Assembly (NCBI RefSeq): GCF_914271435.1
Contig: NZ_CAJZAI010000027.1
Location: 1 to 41,900 of the forward strand
Source: Cupriavidus laharis
GTDB lineage: Bacteria; Pseudomonadota; Gammaproteobacteria; Burkholderiales; Burkholderiaceae
Length of the DNA stretch: 41,900 nucleotides
Direction: 5' to 3'
Under the pieces are notes generated by a model that saw nothing but the letters and a program-made list of their open reading frames with translations, did not search any database and was not told the origin of the DNA. Shown here piece after piece: positions 1 to 7,448 of the stretch. Made by a program: the position numbers and the translations under genes. How positions within the stretch are numbered: the stretch's first letter is position 1; each line of letters starts with the position of its first letter.

Positions 1-33
1 GGCCCGACCGGCGCTTTGCCGTCAAACACCCAA

Positions 34-106
34 GGTAGGAGCCCGGTGCCCGAATCGGGCACGCCGGGATCTGTGCGGGGGGTGCCCAGCAATGGGCATT
101 CCTACC
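34..106. other. Structured element with closing stem and two inner hairpins
   Basis: A 7-bp outer stem (GGTAGGA at 34-40 with TCCTACC at 100-106) encloses a perfect 8-bp hairpin at 46-62 with a 1-nt centre and a second hairpin at 83-98 (TGCCCA/TGGGCA, 4-nt loop). Together they can fold as a three-way junction. It lies about 310 bp before yjcH, so it may be the 3' end of an upstream transcript, a leader RNA or a dispersed repeat. I do not recognise a known riboswitch class. The base pairing is seen; the function is unknown. Confidence 0.4.
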
Positions 107-125
107 GCGATTTCCTTACGCCATG

Positions 126-150
126 CTGACAGCGCGGTGCCTGCTGTCAG
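126..150. other. Inverted repeat, hairpin candidate
   Basis: CTGACAGC at 126-133 is perfectly complementary to GCTGTCAG at 143-150, with a 9-nt loop. It lies in the non-coding stretch before yjcH-actP. No U-run follows, so it is not a clear intrinsic terminator. Confidence 0.35.
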
Positions 151-294
151 CCCCACTGTTCTGTGGTCGGCCTTATCCGGATGTTGGTTGCGACACTTCG
201 CGGCATCCGCGCAGCGGCCAGTGGCGTTCCCTTCCTCCACGATCGTCATCTAAGTGTTTTCCCCGGTGTGGCGCCATGCCCCGTGTAAGAAGCA

Positions 295-369
295 GGTAAG
301 GGGCAGGTCTTACCTTATCGTCACGGACCGGGGCTGAGACCACCACGCATGCGCCGGCTGGCGCATGCG
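295..369. promoter_or_regulatory. Two leader hairpins upstream of yjcH-actP
   Basis: AGGTAAG (295-301) pairs with CTTACCT (309-315). Nearer the gene, a perfect 10-bp stem (346-355 with 360-369, loop GGCT) ends 46 bp before the yjcH start codon. These could be parts of the mRNA leader or binding sites for a regulator of acetate uptake. Apart from the hairpins, 107-415 shows no convincing gene and no sigma70 or sigma54 promoter that I would defend. Confidence 0.35.
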
Positions 370-415
370 CTGTCAGCCCACGGCCATCCCGTAGCACGAT
401 TGGCAGGAGACACAA

Positions 416-721
416 ATGAAGGAAGAACTGGTCGCAAGACTGAAAGAGAACCCAAGGTACCTCAAGCTCGTGCACCATCGCTCGCGGCTGGGTTGGGCAC
501 TGACCGCCGTAATGCTCGTGATCTACTACGGGTATGTGCTGCTCATCGCGTTCGACAAGGAACTCCTCGCCACGAAGACGGGTACTGGTGTGATGACCTG
601 GGGCATGCCGATCGGCCTGTTCGTGATCCTCTTCACCGTTGTCATCACCGGCCTCTATGTGCGCCACGCCAACCATGCGTATGACGAGCTGACCGAACAG
701 ATCAAGCGGGAGGTGGCATGA
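416..721 (+). CDS. yjcH: DUF485 inner membrane protein YjcH
   Basis: A 101-residue protein of the DUF485 family, which is almost always encoded next to the acetate permease ActP and is thought to accompany it; its own activity is not established. Two membrane segments are visible (about 27-47 and 62-82), with a charged N-terminal tail and a C-terminal tail rich in Glu and Lys. An AGGAGA Shine-Dalgarno lies 8-9 bases before the ATG. The stop codon overlaps the actP start as ATGA, indicating one transcript with coupled translation. Length and layout match the family. Confidence 0.93.
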   Translation: MKEELVARLKENPRYLKLVHHRSRLGWALTAVMLVIYYGYVLLIAFDKELLATKTGTGVMTWGMPIGLFVILFTVVITGLYVRHANHAYDELTEQIKREVA

Positions 722-2379
722 AAGCGAACCAGGCCATCATTGCCGGCAGCGCGTTGCTGCTTTCCACCGCCGCGCTGGCCGCGGGCGGAGACCTCGGGCA
801 AGCGGTCCGGCAGCCGACCAACTGGACGGCAATCGGCATGTTCGTGCTGTTCGTGATCGGCACGCTGTTTATCACCAAGTGGGCGGCCAAGCGGACCACG
901 TCGGCCGCCGCGTTCTACACGGGCGGCGGTGGCATCACCGGCTTCCAGAACGGCATGGCGATCGCCGGCGACTACATGTCCGCAGCATCGTTCCTCGGCA
1001 TTTCCGCGGCGGTCTATACCAATGGCTATGACGGTTTGATCTATTCCATCGGCTTCCTGGTCGGCTGGCCGGTCATCACCTTCCTGCTGGCCGAGCGTCT
1101 GCGCAACCTTGGCCGGTTCACGTTCGCCGACGTTGCGGCGTACCGTTTCAAGCAGGCGCCGATCCGCGCGTTCGCGGCGTCGGGCACGCTGGTGGTGGTG
1201 GCGTTCTACCTGATCGCGCAGATGGTCGGTGCAGGCCAGCTCATCAAGCTGCTGTTCGGGCTGGAGTACTGGGTCGCGGTGGTCATCGTGGGTGGGCTGA
1301 TGATGGTGTACGTGCTGTTCGGCGGCATGACGGCGACGACCTGGGTGCAGATCATCAAGGCCTGCCTGCTGCTCGGCGGCGCGACTTTCATGGCCGTTAT
1401 GGTACTGGCGCAGTACCATTTCAGCCCCGAGGCGCTGTTCGCAAAGGCGGTCGAAGTCCATGCCAAGAAGGACTCGATCATGAGCCCGGGCAACTTCATC
1501 AAGGACCCGATCTCGGCGATCTCGTTCGGCATTGCGCTGATGTTCGGCACGGCCGGCCTGCCGCACATCCTGATGCGCTTCTTCACCGTGCCCAATGCCA
1601 AGGAAGCACGCAAGTCGGTGTTCTGGGCGACCACGTGGATCGGCTACTTCTACATCCTGACCTTCATCATCGGCTTCGGCGCGATCGTGCTGGTGGGTAC
1701 CAACGCGACCTTCCAGGACGGCAGCGGCAAGCTGCTGGGCGGCGTCAACATGGCGGCGGTGCACCTGGCCAGCGCGGTCGGCGGCAACGTGTTCCTCGGC
1801 TTCATCTCGGCCGTGGCGTTTGCGACGATCCTGGCGGTGGTGGCCGGCCTGACGCTCGCCGGGGCATCGGCCGTATCGCATGACCTGTATGCCACAGTGT
1901 TCAAGCACGGCAAGGCGACCAGCTCGATGGAGTTGCGCGTCTCGCGCATCACGACCGTCATCCTCGGCATGGTCGCAGTGGTGCTCGGCATCGTCTTCGA
2001 GAAGCAGAACATCGCGTTCATGGTGTCCCTGGCCTTCGCCGTCGCGGCCTCGGCCAATTTCCCGGTGCTGTTCATGTCGGTGCTGTGGAAGGGGTGTACG
2101 ACGCGCGGCGCGACGATCGGCGGCTTCCTCGGCCTGCTGTCTGCGGTGGTGCTGACCGTCCTGTCGCAGGCGGTCTGGGTGGACGTGTTCCACTTCAAGA
2201 ATGCGCCGTTCCCGTACACCTCGCCGGCGCTGTTCTCGATGACGATCGGCTTCGTCGGCATCTGGATCGTCTCGCTGACCGACAAGTCCGCACGCGCGCG
2301 CGTGGACAAGGCAGGCTTCGAGGCGCAGGAGCTGCGTTCCGAGACCGGCATCGGCGCGGGCGAGGCGACCGCACACTAA
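718..2379 (+). CDS. actP: Cation/acetate symporter ActP
   Basis: A 553-residue member of the sodium:solute symporter family (SSS/SLC5), expected to import acetate and related short carboxylates with a cation across the inner membrane. The N-terminus looks like a signal peptide (hydrophobic stretch ending near ALAAGG), as in other ActP proteins. The family region around residues 60-100 (GGGGITGFQNG, then AGDYMSAASFLG) is intact, and about 13 further hydrophobic segments follow. The first codon overlaps the yjcH stop by 4 bases. The family is well known from E. coli; substrate range here is inferred from the YjcH-ActP pairing. No truncation is seen. Confidence 0.95.
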   Translation: MKANQAIIAGSALLLSTAALAAGGDLGQAVRQPTNWTAIGMFVLFVIGTLFITKWAAKRTTSAAAFYTGGGGITGFQNGMAIAGDYMSAASFLGISAAVYTNGYDGLIYSIGFLVGWPVITFLLAERLRNLGRFTFADVAAYRFKQAPIRAFAASGTLVVVAFYLIAQMVGAGQLIKLLFGLEYWVAVVIVGGLMMVYVLFGGMTATTWVQIIKACLLLGGATFMAVMVLAQYHFSPEALFAKAVEVHAKKDSIMSPGNFIKDPISAISFGIALMFGTAGLPHILMRFFTVPNAKEARKSVFWATTWIGYFYILTFIIGFGAIVLVGTNATFQDGSGKLLGGVNMAAVHLASAVGGNVFLGFISAVAFATILAVVAGLTLAGASAVSHDLYATVFKHGKATSSMELRVSRITTVILGMVAVVLGIVFEKQNIAFMVSLAFAVAASANFPVLFMSVLWKGCTTRGATIGGFLGLLSAVVLTVLSQAVWVDVFHFKNAPFPYTSPALFSMTIGFVGIWIVSLTDKSARARVDKAGFEAQELRSETGIGAGEATAH

Positions 2380-2391
2380 GTGCAGCAACTT

Positions 2392-2435
2392 GCGGGACGT
2401 CTGCTATCTTGGATCGAGGATCAGCAACGTCCCGC
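2392..2435 (+). terminator. Long stem-loop just after actP
   Basis: GCGGGACGT (2392-2400) pairs perfectly with ACGTCCCGC (2427-2435). The stem continues inward with TGCT/AGCA and ATC/GAT after a one-base bulge, leaving a loop of about 10 nt. It begins 13 bp after the actP stop, where a 3' end structure is expected. There is no T-run after it, so it may be an mRNA-stabilising or Rho-associated structure instead of a classic intrinsic terminator. Confidence 0.45.
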
Positions 2436-2511
2436 CGTCGGCATGCAACAGGCAATGCGGGCGCTGGCCCCGCGCGCAACCGACGACGCCGGTGGTCACT
2501 TCTGTACACAG

Positions 2512-2533
2512 CGCAGGCCCTCCGGGGCCTGCG
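2512..2533 (+). other. GC-rich hairpin directly before the cupin ribosome site
   Basis: CGCAGGCCC (2512-2520) and GGGCCTGCG (2525-2533) form a perfect 9-bp stem with a TCCG loop. It ends 5 bases before the GGAGG Shine-Dalgarno (2539-2543) of the cupin gene. It may insulate or protect that mRNA start, or serve as a second terminator of actP. Confidence 0.4.
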
Positions 2534-2552
2534 TTGCCGGAGGCAACCGACC

Positions 2553-3014
2553 ATGAAGCCGCAACCCTTTGCAGTGACTCCCGACGCGCATGGGCGCGCA
2601 CTCAACGTGGTCGGCGAGAAGATCACGGTGCTGGCACCGAATACCGCCACGCAGGGCTATGAGGTGTTCCTGCAGCAGGGCGAAGAAGGTAGCGGCCCCC
2701 CGCCGCACAGCCATGACTGGGACGAGTCGTTCTACATCACGCGCGGCACGATCGATATTGGCTACGACGACCAGGTCATCACCGCCACGGCAGGCACGTT
2801 CGTACACGTACCCGCGGGCACAGTACATCACTTTCGCTTCGGGCCAGGCGGCGGCGAGATGATCTCCGTTACCAGTCAGGGCGGAAGGGCTTCGCGCCTG
2901 TTCACCCGGATCGACGAGGAGATTCCGCCGGGGCCGCCCGATCTGGAAAAGCTGCTGGCAGTGGCGCAGGAGTGCGGCGTGACGGTTGCCGCCGGAGATT
3001 CGCCGCCTGCGTGA
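2553..3014 (+). CDS. Small single-domain cupin protein
   Basis: A 153-residue cupin. Motif 1 is clear: G48-PPPHSH with H52 and H54, then E58 and G65. Motif 2 is G81...P87...H92. These three His and one Glu are the usual metal ligands of cupins, so a bound divalent metal is likely. No signal peptide, so cytoplasmic. The start is chosen because GGAGG lies 9 bases upstream; the same frame stays open further upstream into actP, but that part is only read-through. The substrate cannot be deduced: the family includes dioxygenases, isomerases and sugar-binding proteins. It stands alone between actP and the antiporter. Confidence 0.85.
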   Translation: MKPQPFAVTPDAHGRALNVVGEKITVLAPNTATQGYEVFLQQGEEGSGPPPHSHDWDESFYITRGTIDIGYDDQVITATAGTFVHVPAGTVHHFRFGPGGGEMISVTSQGGRASRLFTRIDEEIPPGPPDLEKLLAVAQECGVTVAAGDSPPA

Positions 3015-3107
3015 CCGCCGGATCTGGCCATCGCCGGCAGCCAGGCCTTGCTGACGTTCGGCACAGCCTGATGCCGGGTTCGAGGCCCGCCGGCTCGACG
3101 AGCCCAT

Positions 3108-3151
3108 CCACCCCTGGTAATAATCGCTGCAACGCCAAACTTCAGGGGTGG
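3108..3151 (+). promoter_or_regulatory. Stem-loop that sequesters the antiporter Shine-Dalgarno
   Basis: CCACCCCTG (3108-3116) is the exact complement of CAGGGGTGG (3143-3151), with a 26-nt loop between them. The right arm contains the AGGGG ribosome site (3144-3148) for the ATG at 3156. In the folded mRNA the site would be fully paired, which would restrain translation until the stem opens. Pairing is seen; control by temperature, pH, ions or a protein is inference. Confidence 0.5.
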
Positions 3152-3155
3152 TGCC

Positions 3156-4754
3156 ATGTCGCCTGTCCTGGCATTCAAGCTGGTGCTGCTGTCGCTGATC
3201 GCCATCATCGCCCTGGAGCTGCTGGCCGCGCGGTTGCGGCTGCCGCCCGCGGCGGCCTTCCTGGTCGGGGGCATCGCCATGGCGTTCGCGCCCGGCCTGC
3301 CGGCGGTCGAGCTCAGCCCGGACCTCGTGCTGCTTGTCTTCCTGCCGCCGCTGCTGATGGACGGGGCCTATTTCTCGGTATGGGATGAATTCCGGCGCAA
3401 CCTCAGCGGCATCCTGATGCTGGCGATCGGGGCCGTGCTGTTCACGACGCTGGTTGTCGGCGTGGCGGTCCATCTCGTGGTGCCGGGGCTGCCATGGGCC
3501 GCATGTTTCGCGTTGGGCGCGATCGTGTCGCCGCCCGACGCGGTCGCGGCCAAGGCGGTGCTCGAGCGGGTCGCCCTGCCGCGTCGCCTGATGGCGTTGC
3601 TGGAAGGCGAGAGCCTGCTCAATGATGCGACCGGGCTGGTGCTGTACCGCTTCGCCGTTGCCGCCGCGCTGACCGGCGCGTTCAGCATCGAGCATGCCGC
3701 AGTGGATTTCTTCGTGCTCGCGCTGGGCGGGATCGCGGTGGGTTTCGGCATCGGGTTTGTGGTGGTGCGCATGATCAGGCTGCTGTCCGACGAGTATCTC
3801 GCGATTACGGCGGCCGTGCTGTCGTCATGGGTCAGCTATATCGTCGGCGAATGGGTGGAAGTCTCCGGCGTGATTGCCACGGTCACGACCGGCATGATCC
3901 TCGGCTGGTATCAGCACCAGGTCTTCTCGGCGTCGGTGAGAACCCGTGGCACGGCATTCTGGCAGGTCATGGTGTTCCTGCTGGAGGCGCTGGTGTTCAT
4001 CCTGATCGGCCTGTCTCTGCGCGGCGTGATCGCACGGCATGGCGGCACCGCGGATGCGATGGCCTCTCTTGCCGTGCCGGTCACCATGGTGATCGTGGCA
4101 GTGGTGGTCTCGCGCTTCGCCTGGGTGTTTGCGACCGAGGCGCTGAAGTCGGCCTGGCGGCGTCTGGCGCAGAACAATCGTGACAGGGCGGACTGGCGGT
4201 CGGCAACTATCGTGAGCTGGGCCGGGATGCGCGGCGTGGTGACGCTGGCCATCGCACTGGCGCTTCCCGAGCAGATGCCCGGCCGCGACCTGATCCTGGT
4301 GACGGCGTTTGCCGTGATCCTCGTGACCGTGCTGGTCCAGGGCGCGACGATCGGCCCGTTGATCCGCCTGCTCGACATCCGGCGGATCGAGCAGGCATCG
4401 GGACACAAGCTCACGGAAGCGCAGGCGTGGGCACGCCTGGAAGCCGTGCAGCGCGATGCCGTTCGCCCGCTCGTATTCGACGTCGAGGGAAAGCTGCAGC
4501 ATCCCCGCTTGTGGGAGCAATACAACTATCGTGCGCAGATTACCGACCGGTTCAAGGACAGTGTGATTCCTGACGAGGAGCGCTCCGCTCACTACGGGGT
4601 GGTTCTGGCCGGGCTGGCCGCCGCACGGTCGGAGCTGATCTGCATGCATCGTGCGGGCCAGCTTCATGACGAGTTGTTGCGCCATCTCGAGCGCGATCTC
4701 GATCTGCAGGAAGTGGCGGCGCTGCATGGGATCGGCGGCGTGGCCGCGGACTGA
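3156..4754 (+). CDS. CPA1-family Na+/H+ antiporter
   Basis: A 532-residue monovalent cation/proton antiporter of the CPA1 family (NhaP-like, bacterial subgroup with a cytoplasmic tail). About 12 membrane segments fill the first 400 residues. Family ion-site motifs are present: S125-P-P-D128 and the E150-G-E-S-L-L-N-D157 stretch, plus the G-M358-R-G-V-V-T segment in a late helix. The C-terminal 130 residues are polar and helical, a likely regulatory tail. Its role would be Na+ (or K+) export in exchange for protons for pH and salt balance. The start is ATG at 3156 with AGGGG 8 bases upstream, inside a hairpin. The gene stands alone, 141 bp after the cupin. Confidence 0.92.
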   Translation: MSPVLAFKLVLLSLIAIIALELLAARLRLPPAAAFLVGGIAMAFAPGLPAVELSPDLVLLVFLPPLLMDGAYFSVWDEFRRNLSGILMLAIGAVLFTTLVVGVAVHLVVPGLPWAACFALGAIVSPPDAVAAKAVLERVALPRRLMALLEGESLLNDATGLVLYRFAVAAALTGAFSIEHAAVDFFVLALGGIAVGFGIGFVVVRMIRLLSDEYLAITAAVLSSWVSYIVGEWVEVSGVIATVTTGMILGWYQHQVFSASVRTRGTAFWQVMVFLLEALVFILIGLSLRGVIARHGGTADAMASLAVPVTMVIVAVVVSRFAWVFATEALKSAWRRLAQNNRDRADWRSATIVSWAGMRGVVTLAIALALPEQMPGRDLILVTAFAVILVTVLVQGATIGPLIRLLDIRRIEQASGHKLTEAQAWARLEAVQRDAVRPLVFDVEGKLQHPRLWEQYNYRAQITDRFKDSVIPDEERSAHYGVVLAGLAAARSELICMHRAGQLHDELLRHLERDLDLQEVAALHGIGGVAAD

Positions 4755-4817
4755 ACAGGCGCGCAGGCCGGCAGCAAGGCCGTCAGGCGCTCGCCGTGGA
4801 AATCAGGGGGTTACCCA

Positions 4818-5969
4818 GTGAAAAGGTGGTTAGCGATGTGGGCAGTGATGATCGCGGCGCTGCTGTCGGCCGCAGCGGTTGCGGCAGACTTCGGCAGCAA
4901 GGGCGGGCCCGAACCCGCCAACGTCGACCAGATTGCCGACCTTCTTCGCGCGGATCCTTATGACCTTGAGCTGCTGATCAGCTTCGGCACCTCGAAGGGG
5001 GGATCGGCCGGTCATATCGCAGTGGCCATCCGCGACCAGTTGCCTGGCGACGACCTGGTCTACTCGGCCAACTTCTACGCTGACCGCGACAGCAAGCACG
5101 CCACAGGCTATTACACCGACGACCTGATGGTGGCTATCCCGAAGAAAGAGTACCTGTTCAGGACGGTCTCGTCGGTTGCGGAAACGGCCTCGTTCGGCCT
5201 GGACTTCGGCGAGATCTACAAGCGCTCGGTGATCGGCGTGCGGGTGCGCGGCGTGCCCGCGAGCGACAAGCAGGCCCTGGCGGCCTACTTCGGGCGCATC
5301 AATGACGACTTCCATCGGCAGGCCAGGAACACCGAGTATCACCGGGGCGAGGTCAGGTACGACTACTTGCGCCTCAACTGCGCCAAGACCATCGGCGCTG
5401 CATTCCGGTACGGTGCCGGCTACAAGGACCTGGAGGTCACAAGCGCCAGGGTGCTGTCCGGACGGCGGGTGGTAGCGGCCGCCAACGCCAACGTACCGAC
5501 CGAGATGGCGATGAAGCTCATACGGGAGTGGGGCAAGCGCGGGTATGGCATGGATGTCGTGCTGTACAAGAAATACGGTGGCTCGACCTATGTGGACCCG
5601 CTCGAAGAGGAAAAGGTGGCCTTCAAGGACTTGCCCAATCGCTTTCCCTCAGTCTTGTCGCTGGATTTCCGCAGGGACCAGGGAGCCTACCAGGACTTCG
5701 ACAACCTGTTTGCCATGTACCTGCTGTACAACCTGGGCCGATACAGCGTGCGTGTCGACGAGCGGACGCTGCTGCTCGAGATCGAGAAAGAGAAGGAGCC
5801 GATGGCCTACGCCGAGGCCGCCGAACTGGCCAACCGGAGCGCCAGGTCGGACAGCAGGAATTTCCGCCGCGGCAAGCTGTTCCGGCCGCTTGGTACCCGG
5901 ATCGGGGAGGCGCCGGACAACACGCATCTTTATGACTTCCCGGATGCTGGCGTCCAGCATCGACAATGA
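4818..5969 (+). CDS. Secreted protein with possible permuted papain-like fold
   Basis: 383 residues, GTG start supported by AGGGGG seven bases before it. A signal peptide is clear (KR then a hydrophobic run ending AVAA, cleavage near 23). Two motifs stand out: G-H66-IAVAI early and LRLNC188-AKTIGAAF later. A His before a Cys in such settings is the signature of circularly permuted NlpC/P60 (LRAT/YiiX/DUF4105-like) enzymes, which act as amidases, proteases or acyltransferases. The region after about 210 has no recognised motif. I cannot name the family with certainty, and substrate is unknown. It would act in the periplasm or outside. It is followed by a broken gene and by minus-strand genes, so it seems to be monocistronic. 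Confidence 0.75.
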   Translation: MKRWLAMWAVMIAALLSAAAVAADFGSKGGPEPANVDQIADLLRADPYDLELLISFGTSKGGSAGHIAVAIRDQLPGDDLVYSANFYADRDSKHATGYYTDDLMVAIPKKEYLFRTVSSVAETASFGLDFGEIYKRSVIGVRVRGVPASDKQALAAYFGRINDDFHRQARNTEYHRGEVRYDYLRLNCAKTIGAAFRYGAGYKDLEVTSARVLSGRRVVAAANANVPTEMAMKLIREWGKRGYGMDVVLYKKYGGSTYVDPLEEEKVAFKDLPNRFPSVLSLDFRRDQGAYQDFDNLFAMYLLYNLGRYSVRVDERTLLLEIEKEKEPMAYAEAAELANRSARSDSRNFRRGKLFRPLGTRIGEAPDNTHLYDFPDAGVQHRQ

Positions 5970-5982
5970 GCGGTCTAAACGC

Positions 5983-6039
5983 ATGTTTGACCACGTCAAA
6001 TTCGGAGTCAGCGACTATGCCGCGAGCAAGGCGTTCTTC
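5983..6039 (+). pseudogene. 5' stub of a VOC (glyoxalase/bleomycin-resistance fold) gene
   Basis: The ATG at 5983 opens 19 codons reading MFDHVKFGVSDYAASKAFF, the canonical first strand and helix of VOC-superfamily proteins. After 6039 the family similarity stops abruptly, and the following DNA soon becomes the 3' end of the minus-strand YaiI gene at 6071. The frame runs on to 6246 but with unrelated sequence. I read it as the remnant of a gene lost by deletion or by insertion of the minus-strand block. The family call rests on this short match only. Confidence 0.6.
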
Positions 6040-6070
6040 CCATACTGTGTTGCCGTGGGGCTGGCATGCT

Positions 6071-6535
6071 TCAGGCGACGGCACCTGGCGGCGCATGGCG
6101 TGCCAGGAAGCGGTCCAATTGGCCAGCGAACGCCTTGCTATCCTGTGGAGCGTACGGTGCTGGTCCGCCGGTATCGACGCCCGAGCCGCGGAGCTGATCC
6201 ATTACCTCGCGCATCGTTACGCGCTCCTGGATATTCTCACGGCTAAACCAGCTTCCTCGTGGGTCGAGCACATGGGCGCCCTTGTCGAGGGCAGCGGCGG
6301 CAAGCGTGATGTCCGCCGTAATGACGAGGTCACCGCTGCTGACCAGCTCGATGATGCGGTCATCGGCGACGTCGAAGCCCGCCGGCACTTGCAGTGCCTT
6401 GATAAAGCGGGAAGGCGGCGTGCGCATATACTGGTTGGCGACCAGCGTGACGCATACCTGGACACGTTGTGCGGCCCGATACAACATTTCTTTGACGACA
6501 ACCGGGCAGGCGTCTGCGTCAACCAGTACTTGCAT
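6071..6535 (-). CDS. YaiI/YqxD family protein (DUF188)
   Basis: A 154-residue protein of the YaiI/YqxD (DUF188) family, related in fold to PIN/NYN nucleases. The family hallmarks are present: MQVLVDADACPV at the start, VANQ near 34, a DLVITADI stretch near 70, and the DPRG then FSRENIQERV block at about 92-107. Conserved acidic residues (D7, D9, D74) are compatible with a metal site, but the biochemical role is not established. The ATG has GGAAG about 7 bases upstream. Its end lies 31 bp from the VOC stub on the other strand. Confidence 0.9.
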   Translation of the reverse strand: MQVLVDADACPVVVKEMLYRAAQRVQVCVTLVANQYMRTPPSRFIKALQVPAGFDVADDRIIELVSSGDLVITADITLAAAALDKGAHVLDPRGSWFSRENIQERVTMREVMDQLRGSGVDTGGPAPYAPQDSKAFAGQLDRFLARHAPPGAVA

Positions 6536-6623
6536 CGCGGTGCTTCCAATCGAGGGAGGGAGCGCTCATATTACTGCCTGTACGCGTCTCGATGGAAACG
6601 AACGTTGGCAGGCGCGTATCGAT

Positions 6624-6660
6624 TGCCGATGCCTGCGCCGGCAATGGTCATGCATCGGCA
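6624..6660 (-). terminator. Hairpin after the DUF1488 gene
   Basis: TGCCGATGC (6624-6632) and GCATCGGCA (6652-6660) form a perfect 9-bp stem, 10 bp beyond the stop codon of the minus-strand DUF1488 gene. The 19-nt loop itself contains GCCGGC. No U-run, so a weak terminator candidate. Confidence 0.35.
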
Positions 6661-6670
6661 TGAAGACGCG

Positions 6671-6922
6671 TCAGTGCAGTATGTAAAGCGCCTGCCGCCC
6701 CTCCGCATAAAGGGCCATGGCGATCTTCAGAATCTCATTGCGATGCTGGTCGAACGAGGCCAGCACCCCGGCTTCGTCAGAGCCGAGAGCAGAGTCGAAA
6801 TTCATCAGTACGTGGTCCTCCACAAGGAAGGTAATCTCGCGTGCGTTGTCATAACCCCAGAACCACACGCCATGCTTGGTCTCGTCATAGGTGCGGCAGG
6901 GGTTAGGAAAACTAAGTGCCAT
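6671..6922 (-). CDS. DUF1488 family small protein
   Basis: 83 residues without signal peptide or membrane segment. The pattern matches DUF1488: an N-terminal MALSFPNPCRTYD, a central FWGYDNAREITFLVE and a C-terminal helix with IAMALYAEGR. Function of the family is unknown. AGGACG lies about 6 bases before the ATG. It shares its strand with the YaiI gene downstream, but the 135-bp gap with a hairpin suggests separate units. Confidence 0.85.
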   Translation of the reverse strand: MALSFPNPCRTYDETKHGVWFWGYDNAREITFLVEDHVLMNFDSALGSDEAGVLASFDQHRNEILKIAMALYAEGRQALYILH

Positions 6923-7056
6923 GTTGTCGTCCTGTGTTCTATGCCTTTGGCGAACCGGCTTGCCACGCTTACTGCCCGCGCGAAAAATCTATCCCCCTGC
7001 GCTGAGCGTTACGAGTTGCATGTGATCGCTGTGCCGCGTGTCCGCGGCCAGCCGAT

Positions 7057-7194
7057 TCACGTCTTCTTCTTGGCGGCGCCTTCGTTCCCAAACTTCGAAT
7101 GAACCGTACTGAATGGGGTTGCCGGCACTGAGGGCTTCTTGGGCTGCTTGGGTTTTTTCGCCTCGCGAGTGCTGCGTAGTTGACTCTTGGCCAT
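7057..7194 (-). CDS. Small basic Lys/Pro-rich protein, 45 residues
   Basis: An ATG at 7194 preceded by AGGAGC (6-base spacing) opens a 45-codon frame ending in TGA at 7057. The protein starts MAKSQLRSTREAKKPKQPKK and ends in AAKKKT: 12 Lys/Arg in the first 20 or so positions and almost no acidic residues. Short proteins of this composition are widespread in Burkholderiales and are annotated only as hypothetical; nucleic-acid binding is a reasonable guess but unproven. A longer frame (6989-7222) overlaps it in another register and lacks a ribosome site, so I prefer this one. Confidence 0.7.
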   Translation of the reverse strand: MAKSQLRSTREAKKPKQPKKPSVPATPFSTVHSKFGNEGAAKKKT

Positions 7195-7448
7195 GGATTG
7201 CTCCTGGTGTGTTGCTTGCCAAGGTGGCAATTCCAGCTTACGCGCTTAAAAGCTCTAACAACATGACTTTCATGATGTCCGCATGAAAAGCGCGCTCCGC
7301 GCCCACGTCGTTCGCGGCGCTCGTGCGCTCGCAGATCCATTTCAGCCGATCGAGGCAGAGGCGGGCGAGACGGCTTTTACCCGGGCCCTTGGGGTGCGTC
7401 GCGCAACCCATTTTGGCCGTTCGGTTGCGAGCGTGGAACGCCTCTGAA
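7195..7448. other. Intergenic, no gene recognised
   Basis: This 254-bp gap lies between the small basic protein gene and the 3' end of the hydroxylase gene, both on the minus strand. It holds a short inverted repeat (TTGCC/GGCAA, 7216-7230) and an AT-richer patch around 7238-7290 that would suit a promoter for the minus-strand small gene. I see no coding sequence in it. Confidence 0.4.

Noticed and set aside
160..410. Sigma54 promoter for yjcH-actP
   Set aside because: No TGGCAC-N5-TTGC match with correct spacing; only partial TGGC or TTGC words.
655..2388. 577-codon open frame on the minus strand
   Set aside because: It lies opposite actP and is rich in Arg, His, Gln and Asp, the usual product of reading a GC-rich gene backwards. 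No ribosome site or family motif.
3060..3100. GGTTCGAG motif like a tRNA T-loop
   Set aside because: No acceptor stem, anticodon arm or CCA-adjacent pairing around it.
2496..3695. 399-codon minus-strand frame across the cupin and antiporter
   Set aside because: Spans two real plus-strand genes and shows the same antisense composition bias.
5966..7102. 378-codon plus-strand frame
   Set aside because: Covers the YaiI and DUF1488 genes, which are recognisable on the minus strand. Its own translation has no family features.
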